A DNA stretch of 64,000 bases from Chrysemys picta bellii. Its lineage: Eukaryota > Chordata > Testudines > Emydidae. The notes beneath the pieces were generated by a model. That model had not been told where the DNA came from. It did no database searches and was given only the letters and a program-made list of their open reading frames with translations. This document shows positions 55,091 through 64,000 of this stretch, piece by piece (positions within the stretch are counted from its first letter, which is position 1; every line of letters starts with the position of its first letter). The stretch is taken from NCBI RefSeq assembly GCF_011386835.1, contig NC_088795.1, positions 17,651,441 through 17,715,440 of the forward strand. Direction: 5' to 3'. The position numbers and the translations under genes are program-made.

Positions 55091-58000
55091 TTAGAGTAAA
55101 CATTGTAAACAAGTACCCCTCCTCACTCACAAACGTTAGTTGTAGGGCTAACCACAACCAGACGACACTTTTTTAAAGTGACAGTCTTTGTCTACATTAT
55201 TTGTTAAGTTGCGTTGAGGAATGGGTGTGTTAGTTGACACATTTTAAGATACCACTCACTTCCCCAGTGCAGCCAAATCCACAGCGTGCACTGCAGGAGT
55301 CTCATCTTGAGGTGCCAAAAACCTGGATTACAGTAGTGAGGTAAAGATGAAGGGGGAGGGAGGAGGAGGAAGCCGTCCTCAGCGCAGCTGTATTGGAGTG
55401 TATCCACCAGCAGCCAGAGGTCCAGCAGCAATGCACAACTGTGACGTCTAGGAACAAATGGCAGGCAGAGTTCTAAGGGCTTGTCTTGAGGAGGAATAGC
55501 TATGTTGTAGCCATGGGCTCTCCCAACATAACCAGTTAACACAACTGAAAGGAGCTGAACTGCCCATGCTAGGTGTTATGTGGGTGTTTCGAATCCTATC
55601 AGCATCATTATAAGTGAATTGTATTGCCCTAGTGCCTAAGAGCCCCAGTGGATCAGAATGCCACTCTTCTAGGTGCTGTACAAACACGGAACAAAAGGTT
55701 GATCATGTTATAGCTATTTGGAATTATTTAACTCCGTTTTTAAAATGGAATCCCCAACTCCATTCCTCACTTAGACCCTAAGAATCAATGCCAGATAGAG
55801 TAGATTATAGTCTCTCATTTGGAGCACTCTGACCATTCCTCTCTCTTCTCTTTGGCATTTCATTTAGGTTTATTCTGGGTAAAGATGGATGTATTCAAAC
55901 TCACTGTGAGCAGTGGCTGTGTGTTAAACGCCTATATATTATATTAAACAGCTCTATATATTAATATGGCTCTAGCAAATGATATGCAAAACACACCAAA
56001 AGAAAAAAACCATACAGAGGAAAAAAAACAATTGTAAATCCTGGCTAGGAATTACTGCACTGGCAAAAAGGATTTCTTCTAGTATGGAAGAAGAAGTAAA
56101 AAAGGATATTTTCTTGGTTTTCCTCTTCCCCAAATACATTAGCCACAATATAGAAGAAACTGATGTCTGACAAATATGTATTGCATGCAGCTTATTCAGC
56201 AAAGATGTGAACAGGCCAGGTTTAATTTAAGCACACTTGAAAAACTGGAAACCGAGCTGGATTAACGCATTCTGGTGCCCTATGCATGTTATGATGCAGG
56301 TCCCCTACAACTCCACCCCCCTACATGTAGAGGCAGTGGCAGGGAACTCATCCTCTTGTAGAAGCTGAGATGGCAGCAAGGGGGCCCCACAGTACTTACC
56401 CCATGAGCTAGGATATAGCTCCTTGTTTGGGGAATGTGGGAACAGGCCCATTTCACTCTTCTCCTGCCACAGACAGAACTCTCTATTGGGCTGATGTTGG
56501 CATAACCCTCAGAGGAATGGATCTTGGAATTAAAACCCTACTGAGATGAATGGGGCATTTCACAACCCCACACTTCTCAGTACAATTGTTTCAGGCTCTC
56601 TGCAGGCTCAGGCAGACAGCATTGTCGCTATCAGTTACATGTGGGTCAAGTTTTAGAACGTTTTTATTTGCACAACCATAAGGGCCAGAAACAGATTCAG
56701 ACGTTCAGAAACAGATTCTGATGTAATCACGCGACTCCAGCAAGTGGGGTGCTAACCTTGGGTGTATAGAGGCTATGCTTTAATCTTCCCTAGTCTGAAT
56801 TCTTTATAATATTTCACACTTACTAGAGATGAATGGGGCTTAGCTGTACATTTTGGATCTGAATCACATTTTTCCACAGCTTGAGGGTGTTCAGGTTTTG
56901 GTCTGAGCTCCTCTCTACCATTTTGCACAGGGTCTTTCCACCTTCATATCACCTCAGAAATTTTAACTAATTCATCCTTATCACAGCCTTCTGAAGTAGG
57001 TCATTATTATAACATCTGTATTACAGATGGGGAAACCAAGGCAGAGACCATGGAAAGAGGCAGGATCTGATTTTCCTCTTTTTTTTTTAAAGCTGTTTTT
57101 ACACCAGTATAGATTCATTGCCTCCAGTAGAGTGACTCCTGATTTACACTGGTGTATCTGATAGGAATATGAGGCCCGTGCTGTTAGCAATGGGATTAGG
57201 ATGCAAGACTCCATGGCTCTCAGTTCTGTCTCTTTTTAGGTCTTCTGAAAGCCGCTTATCTGAATACAAAGGCTGAGATGCCATCCTTTGAGTTGCCATT
57301 TCTCCTGTTTATGGGCCCGCTGTTGAGAGGGGCCAAGCATTGCAACTCCCACCGAAGTCTATGTGAGTTGAGGGCCCTCAGCACATCACAGAACTGGACC
57401 CTACGCTAGAACTTATCAGCCACAGGCAACTGAGCACAGGCTATTAATTTATATAAACTGGATTCTGTCCAATTACCAAACCTCAGCTACATGCTTATCT
57501 GTCTTAATTATCTCCCCCATTATCAGTTAATAGGTAAGACCACACACGAGTTAAGTGACCTATCATCTTGCTGTTTGAGTGATAAAAACCTCACTTGTAT
57601 CCAAAATCTGTTAACGCATAATCACAGGCATTAATCACTTCCCGAAAAGAGGGAGTTTTAATTTCCTTGTTAATGAAAACGAAACATCTTGGCTGTCCCT
57701 GGCAGGCAGGCAGTCCGCTCCACACTGGAAGGGCTCTTCGTATCAAATGCATTTTTTTATTTTCCATTTGTGGGTGGCAGATGCTGAAATAGCATCAATC
57801 ACACACAAATCCTTGTCGTCTTCTTGGAGACTAGCGCTCAAGAGAGGCCAAGAGATATGAACGAGAGATTGGAATGAGGGCCGGGCAGCTGGGTGGATGG
57901 CAATTAGACCCTGGCGTCTGAAGTGGAAAGTGCGCTTTCCAGCCTCCAGTTTGAGACTAGCTCTATGGAAACAATGGCAAGCTTTCTTTTATACATTTTC

Positions 58001-59040
58001 GTACTGTACAAATCTAGTGCTCATGAAAATGAGGTTTGGTGGGGGTAGGGGCTAATCAAGTTCCTCCAAACACAGCTGACCTACAGCTCCCCCAGGGCTC
58101 TGGTGGTTTTATGATGTGCACAAATAGAGATGAAGCCAAGGGGAGAGGCTCCAAGCCCCTCTTCACTTGTGACAGGATTTGGGAGACCTCTGCTCCAGGA
58201 CAGAGAGGCTGCTTCAGTAACCTACCACGCCACCTAGACTGGCGAGTTGTTAATGGTCTCCTAAAGAAGTCCCTGATTCTCCTCTCAGTTACATCAATGG
58301 GATTCCAATGGATTCAGTGCCCTTGCCCCCTGATTTATATATGTCAATGAAAGTTTATGTCTTTTTAAATATTTGGGAGGTGCTCAGGCACTGATGAGGT
58401 GTGTCAATATTAGACAGACACAGACAGGCAGAACTTTATTATCTCCCTTCCATGCTTCAAGAGTAACTTCCTTGCTATAGAGCCTTAGTGTTTTTTTAAG
58501 CTTTGCTCAGTGGTCCACCCTTTCCTAGAAGGTCGGCATAGCCCGTGGGGCTGCACATATTGAGTCCTTGGCTTACACACACTCTTCTTGAGTTACAGAA
58601 TGGTAATTTAACATAGATAGACTCAATCTGAAATAACTATGAGCAGCATGCTGCAGATCGGTTATATTTGTTGTTTTCAGTCTAAATGGAAAGAGTGCAG
58701 GGAGCTCTCCCAGCTGGAAGGATTCAGGAGGGAGCTGTGCCTTAGTGAGCAAAGCAGCAAAAGATGACCAGACCTTGGGAAATCAGGAAATTCAGGAAGC
58801 TGAGAGGCAACTCCCTAACCTTCCACTGCTGCCCTACGGATCCGGATACTCCATCCGCACCCAGAATTTGACGTAGGCAGAACAAATATATCAAGCATGA
58901 GAGCTCATGTCCCACCGCTTCTCAGGCTTTCCTATTTACACAAACACAATCTGTCCTTTCTAGCTCTGACATGCTACAGACTTCGGCTCCAATCCTGCAA
59001 GCAGCTACTCATGTGGGAACCAGGAATTCTAGAGTTGTAA
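55091..59040. other. No gene; old fold-back and L2/MIR-like traces
   Basis: About 56985-57055 reads like an L2/MIR tail (ATTATTATAACATCTGTATTACAGATGGGGAAACCAAGGC). About 57090-57185 is an old fold-back fragment (TTTTTACACCAGTATAGATTC versus GATTTACACTGGTGTATC). No coding exon is recognised, including the 104- and 112-codon frames. Confidence 0.4.
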
Positions 59041-59044
59041 TCTT

Positions 59045-59205
59045 ATTTCAAACAGAGTGACCTGAGCATGTAATTAACCTTTCCAATGCTCAATTTCCCA
59101 TCTGTAAAATGGGGATACCGCTACTTCTCTACCTGCCTCACAGGGGTGTTACAGGGATTAGTGAAAGTATTTTAAAGAATTTAGAGTTCTATGAAAGTGT
59201 TAAGT
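59045..59205 (+). repeat. MIR-like SINE core
   Basis: CTCAATTTCCCATCTGTAAAATGGGGATAC and CTACCTGCCTCACAGGGGTG followed by a TTTAGAGTTCTATGAAAGTG tail are the conserved middle and end of a MIR element. Confidence 0.68.
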
Positions 59206-60426
59206 TTGGGGGTTTTCTTTTTACTTGTAAATTGCTATGTTCATTAATAGAGCTATATAAAAATAGTAATAAGCTGCTATAATTCAAAAATCAGGAGAAG
59301 AGACGATATTAATAGTCATGGGTGCAATATTTCCCTCCACACACACACAAGATTTCATCATCATTTGGTTCAGTGTCTTCCGTACAATTTCATAAAACTA
59401 CACTCTTGACATGGTTATCACGCCTCCGTTTTCAAATTCAACACCAAGGCTTTGCCTGTTGTTTTGACAACTATGTTTTAAACACAACTACATGCACAAA
59501 GATTCATTTTTAATATCATGTCAAAACAAGTTGTCAAAATATTTCATCAAAATTTCACCAAGCTGCGATATTCGTTCATGTCTTAAACACCTCTTCCCTT
59601 TCCCATTTAGCCTGCTTTTTTAAAAAGTGAGTGTGTGTTATATAGGTGCATATATACACCACAGAGTATTATTCTCCTATCCCCCTCTACAGCCAAAAAT
59701 AAAATCAAAATGGCCTTGATGGTTTCTTCTGTCAGGAGTCCATTTAATTTGGCACCAGACCCTTTTTCATTATGAACTTTCTCTGTGGAAGTCCTCCTCT
59801 TTGGAAAAGCTCAGTTCATTCAAAGCCTTTTTTCTTAAGGCTTAGTTGCTGCTGCTTTTTCAGCTGGATTCCCTTTTATCTGGTTGTAAAGCACACCAAG
59901 AGATGCTTACATAAGGAGCTAGTCCATAACCAAACAGCTGACCTCTCCCCCCCGCCAGTTTGGTATGTTTTGAAGGAACCTCCAGGCACAGCTTCCTCTA
60001 CAATTTTTCCCCCTCTCGTAGTGTCCTCTTTACCACTGCATCCTCAGTAACGCCCACTAGCAATACACTGGCTTCCCCTGAATTCTGAAATACCTTCCTC
60101 TCTGGCTTTTCCAGCCTCCACGACACGGGAATTTCTTCCAAAATCATGCCACTTCAAGGTGACAGCTGGGGGGATAGAATGAGTGGAGGTGAATGGGAAA
60201 CAGAAAAGACTCAGATCTCACAATAAAAATAACTGATAATCCTTGAAGGAGCCTTATATCTCCTCAGACTCCAGCAGCACATCCAATGCTCCTTCTATAG
60301 AATCTTTTCTGTTGCAATTGGGAGAGGGCTACCTAACTATGGCACCCAATCCACAGTGTCCCTTATGAACTCTGGCCAAGATTGTGATTTTGGGTGCGCA
60401 ACCTGGGACATCTTAAAGGGGTTGCC
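59206..60426. other. Anonymous sequence, no gene seen
   Basis: No feature recognised. The 92-codon frame at 59772-60050 lacks a domain signature. Confidence 0.4.
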
Positions 60427-60491
60427 TGATAGTCAGAAAATCAGCCCCTTTCCAGGTGTCTCAAATTGGACACCCAAAACTTGGGGAATTC
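60427..60491 (+). repeat. 65-bp segment duplicated in inverted orientation
   Basis: It is the exact reverse complement of 63526-63590. It lies within an older interspersed repeat-like context (CACCCAAAACTT, TTTGAAAATCTTGGTC). Confidence 0.88.
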
Positions 60492-60520
60492 ACTTTTGAA
60501 AATCTTGGTCATTTATCTCT

Positions 60521-60735
60521 AGGGGTTTGTCTACACGATGCGCACAATAGAGGTGTGATTTGCAATGCCTGTAGTGCACATTGCTGCACTGTGTAGACTT
60601 TCCCTAAGTCATTCTCATTTGTCTCACAGTAGACCTTTGGTGTACAAGCGCCGTCTTCTAGAGAAAGGACCACAGCTCTGAAAACGGTTGCGGTTGGATT
60701 CTCCTTTGCACTTTGTGTAGACATTTACACCTGTG
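60521..60735. repeat. Possible MITE with GTCTACAC ends
   Basis: GGGGTTTGTCTACACGATGC at the left and GTGTAGACATTTACACC at the right suggest inverted ends of a hAT-like MITE. The CTGTGTAGACTTTCCCTAAG near 60590 may be an internal end of a shorter element (60521-60607). Boundaries are uncertain. Confidence 0.45.
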
Positions 60736-63414
60736 CAAAATGGCTGTAAAATGCTACCAAATTAGAATGGCAGCATTACATACTCGCTTTGCATACTGTA
60801 AATGGATACCTAAGGTGCAAAGGAAGTGGAGAATCAGGCCCTTGGCAAATAGATAGCAGGTTTTGAAAATCTATTAGTTCCATTTTTCCTAGACTCATTT
60901 GCTGCTATCCTGAACAGATAACCTGTTGACTTGTGACATCAGATAATATTGGCTTAAGCCTAAGAAAAAGATCCATAGTTATGGTTGACAATAGGGACAA
61001 AAATATCCTGTTTAAAGCATCTGAGTAAGTGATTTCTCCTCAGAGGATAATGCATCATGGTGATGAAGCGCTATTAGCATGATAAATTATTAATTGTTCA
61101 AGCAGGCAGCTTTTTTACAAACCAGTATTGCTATGTTTACTACTTATCGGTGTTGTGTATTTTAGTCTATGCAGTGGGAGCATAGAATAGGCCTGTAAAT
61201 ATCTGAAGTACATAAATATTTGGACAGGACCTTCCAAGCAATCTCAGAGGTTTTAGACACGTCTAAATCTAAGGGGATTTAGATACATGTATTTTATTAA
61301 TGGCCTCACTTCTTATTGGCTTCAACGGGCACTGCAGTGTACAGCACCTCACATGGTGGGACACATAAAGAGGAGAAATGGAAACACAAAGGATGGCATT
61401 TTCAGCTTTTGTATTCAGTTAGGCAGAGTTCAGAAGACAGGCCTGAGAGCCAGGGACTCCTAGATCTGAATCCCATTGCTGTCCCTGAAGGTCCGATTCT
61501 GCAGTCGAATTGCACCAGCGTGAGAGGAGTTAATCTGCTGATGTCACTCATTAAATAGAAGGCAGGTGTCCAACTCCCCTAAACCACTCTGCAGTTTTCA
61601 TCCCTGATGTTGAGGCTATTTAGACCAAATGAGGGAAATGAAACTTCCTTGCCCGGTTTCCACCCCGCTCTAGTTAAAACATTTCTCTCCATTAAGGAGA
61701 AGCTGTCTTCTAATCGCCACTTCCCCATTTTTCTCAAGATTCTACATGTTACCGGTTCACAGCTAACAATTTCCAGTCTCTCTTTCTATCTGTGTTTATC
61801 CAGTTATTTCCCCTCAACCTTTTGCAGCTTTTCCTTGCACTAATCCCAGCATAGATATGGGAATCTCAGACACGCTTGATTCATTTTCCCGTCTCCTTCC
61901 CATTCCATTAACCCTTTCCCCCTCTTTGGAGACGGTGAAGCTATATCCCATCTGCCCTGAAATTCAGCTGCCCCATTTTGAATTGAATCCATTTTTCTTT
62001 GGGTGAAATTCATCCTCGTTGTAGGGGGCGGGCACAAGTCCTTGTGGATCACTTAAGCCTTACAACATGGGCGTGCATGAGGGGTGCTCTGGCTGAACAG
62101 CTGTGCTGAACACTCCCTGTGTGCTGTAGAGAAGGTCCCTGCACTAGCCCACATATGGCTTTGCACAAGATCACACTGGGAGTGAACCAAGGGAAGCACT
62201 CAGAATTGTGTTCACACAGATCCAGCAACCCTAATTCCACACGCTACTGTGAAGGAGCGGTTAGGCTGCTATTTCAGATGGGAGACTGGGCAGCTGCCAC
62301 CCACCTTGATCCTGGTCTGGAGATGTGGATTTAAATTTCCCCAACCCCTCTCAACCTCACCCACATGGAGCCTGAATACTTGGGCTTTATTTGGATGGAG
62401 TGTTTTCCACCCTTTGTGAAGGGCAACTCAGGCCACATCCCATCAGATTTGCGATTCAGAGCATGCAGGGCAGTGGATTGACACACTTGAGACCACGTGC
62501 CAACAGATCTCCTCTGGCATAATTCCCAGTCAGAACAATGGGAGTTGTGTATGTGGATCAAGGCCAGCAACATGACCTCCCATACTATGGCAGCACCAGT
62601 CCTTCTACATGCATTGCTTGGGGCCTGATCAAGAGCCCAATGGGAATCTTTCCATTGACTCCAATGGCTTTGGATCAGGTCCTGGCTTGGCACAGGTGGT
62701 TCTGAAGGCATGACAGTGATGGGAGTTTCAAGTGAAATCCAAAAGAGAACATTAAAATTGACGAAGACGTAAACACACTGGACTACACGTCATCCTTGCT
62801 GTAATTCAAATCAAGTCACACCAGGGGACAGTGAACGGAGTCACATCAGGTTGGATTTGGCCAAAGAAGTTTATGTCCCACTTGAAACTGGCATAGGCTT
62901 CTTCCCAGCAGGCCAAAGCACATGCTACAGAGCGAGGAGATGGTTATGGCCAGAGCGTAACATATACAGAAGCTCACAGTTGTCTGACACTATTAGTAGC
63001 AATCATCTTCACTACTAAAACAGTAGCTAACTCACACAACAATCAGTGCACTCAGCGTATCCTAACCAAAGCAGATTTCAAGAGTCTATTGACTTCTGAC
63101 CCTGCAATGGAGGCCATAGCTACTCTTAATAATCATCACTGAGAGAGAGGCGATATATTTAGAATCCTCCCATAAACAGAACCACAAGTGGGGGGGATTA
63201 TTTTGCAGAGGGAATTATTTTGTATTTATTTTCGTGCTGTTGGAAGGACTCGGTTTATGATTTATATTGGCTCCAGACTATTTGTTTTTCAACACGGTTT
63301 TATGTAAACACTGGAAAGTGCAGGCCCCGGCTGAGTGCAGAGAACAAAAACAAAGCGCAAGAAGCCCTGGCAGCTCTGCTGTTACACTTGTAACATGTCA
63401 ACGCCCCCGACAGC
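60736..63414. other. Anonymous sequence, no gene seen
   Basis: No coding, RNA or bounded repeat feature is supported. The 126-codon minus frame at 62331-62711 has no known motif. Confidence 0.4.
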
Positions 63415-63524
63415 CAGGGACGGCTCCAGGGTTTTGGCCGCCCCAAGCAGCCAAACAAAACAAAAAAAACCCCCAAAAAACATAAAAGCCGCGATCGCGA
63501 TCTGCAGCGGCAATTCAGCGGGAG
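63415..63524. mobile_element. Truncated copy of the CAGGGCC hAT MITE family
   Basis: CAGGGACGGCTCCAGGGTTT starts the copy. GCCGCCCCAAGCAGCCAAAC, an A-rich run, and GCGATCTGCAGCGGCAATTC match the left part of 34007-34244. Homology ends abruptly at GGGAG (63524), where the 65-bp inverted duplicate begins one base later. Confidence 0.82.
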
Positions 63525-63525
63525 C

Positions 63526-63590
63526 GAATTCCCCAAGTTTTGGGTGTCCAATTTGAGACACCTGGAAAGGGGCTGATTTTCTGACTATCA
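63526..63590 (-). repeat. 65-bp inverted duplicate of 60427-60491
   Basis: All 65 bases match the reverse complement of 60427-60491. It is joined directly to the broken end of a hAT MITE. Confidence 0.88.
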
Positions 63591-64000
63591 TGACCCAAAG
63601 GGGCTGCCTAACTGGGGGCTTGTGAACAAGCCTAGATGGATGACAACGGACAAGTAGACCAATGGCGGAGTTTAGAATTCAGCAGCTTCAAAAAGGGCTG
63701 CTCGAGAACCATCAACCTCTCTTTCCCCCTATGAAAGAAACAGTGGGCCAGGCTCCCAAACCCCAAAGACCCTCACAGCTCAGGAGGCCATTGTATCTCT
63801 CCCCACACCCTGGCCACATTCCCCTGTACCCCTCCCACAGGGAGGGGTGGTTTCACTCTGTGGAAACTGGCCACTGTTAAGGTAAAACAACCTGGGTCTG
63901 TATTGCTTCTTTGGTGCAGTTCCTCCTGGGTCCTGAGTGGGGCTGAGGGAGAGGAACGAAAAGCATCTCCCAGCCCTACTCCTTTCTGCTGCACAGACTT
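63591..64000. other. Anonymous sequence, no gene seen
   Basis: Frames of about 70 codons on both strands show no motif. No repeat is recognised. Confidence 0.4.

Noticed and set aside
1..64000. Host protein-coding exons
   Set aside because: No frame outside the transposable elements shows a recognisable domain together with splice-site context. Most are under 140 codons and random-looking. Small conserved exons could still be missed by eye.

Overview
The window looks like intergenic or intronic DNA from a turtle, most likely a cryptodire. Three observations point that way. There is a tRNA-derived SINE with a CR1-type tail (29082-29260), as in the Pol III/SINE family of hidden-necked turtles. 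CR1 LINE remnants recur with reptile-type C-termini. There are also many non-autonomous hAT elements, old MIR-like SINEs, a Penelope-like element (PLE) and an R2-clade element. I found no host exon, no tRNA or rRNA gene and nothing bacterial or plasmid-like. Almost everything I can name is a transposable element, often nested inside another. The turtle assignment rests on recognising repeat families, not on a database search.

Layout. 1-5140: single-copy-looking DNA with small hAT copies, then a 2.16 kb hAT element (2973-5130) that carries a minisatellite and a second nested hAT element (3962-4996). 5140-8260: palindromic and MIR-like fragments and a hAT MITE. 8262-10345: a 5'-truncated, decayed R2-clade retrotransposon. 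10680-11402: a solo LTR with a 5-bp target duplication. 11400-19090: mostly anonymous DNA with two hAT-type elements (14297-14933, 17479-18221). 19090-22140: a decayed CR1 with ORF1 (esterase) and ORF2 remains, interrupted by a small PLE hairpin. 22140-39010: anonymous DNA with hAT MITEs, two head-to-head CR1 3' ends, the SINE and a PLE tail.

39015-46470 is a minus-strand Ty3/Gypsy element with LTRs of about 160-173 bp. It is broken by a hAT element (39636-40398), a PLE (40529-42878) and a small hAT MITE (45661-45783). The PLE is the youngest-looking object in the window: its reading frame has no stop over 565 codons, its two inverted arms of about 370 bp appear identical, and an 11-bp target duplication is intact. 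46470-64000 is more anonymous sequence with hAT MITEs, MIR-like SINEs and a 65-bp exact inverted duplication (60427-60491 and 63526-63590).

How the pieces relate. CR1 machinery probably mobilised the SINE, which shares its tail. hAT transposase acting in trans would explain the many elements with 8-bp duplications, since no transposase gene is visible here. The PLE encodes its own reverse transcriptase core and GIY-YIG endonuclease, but the N-terminal part of the reverse transcriptase is missing, so even this copy is probably not autonomous.
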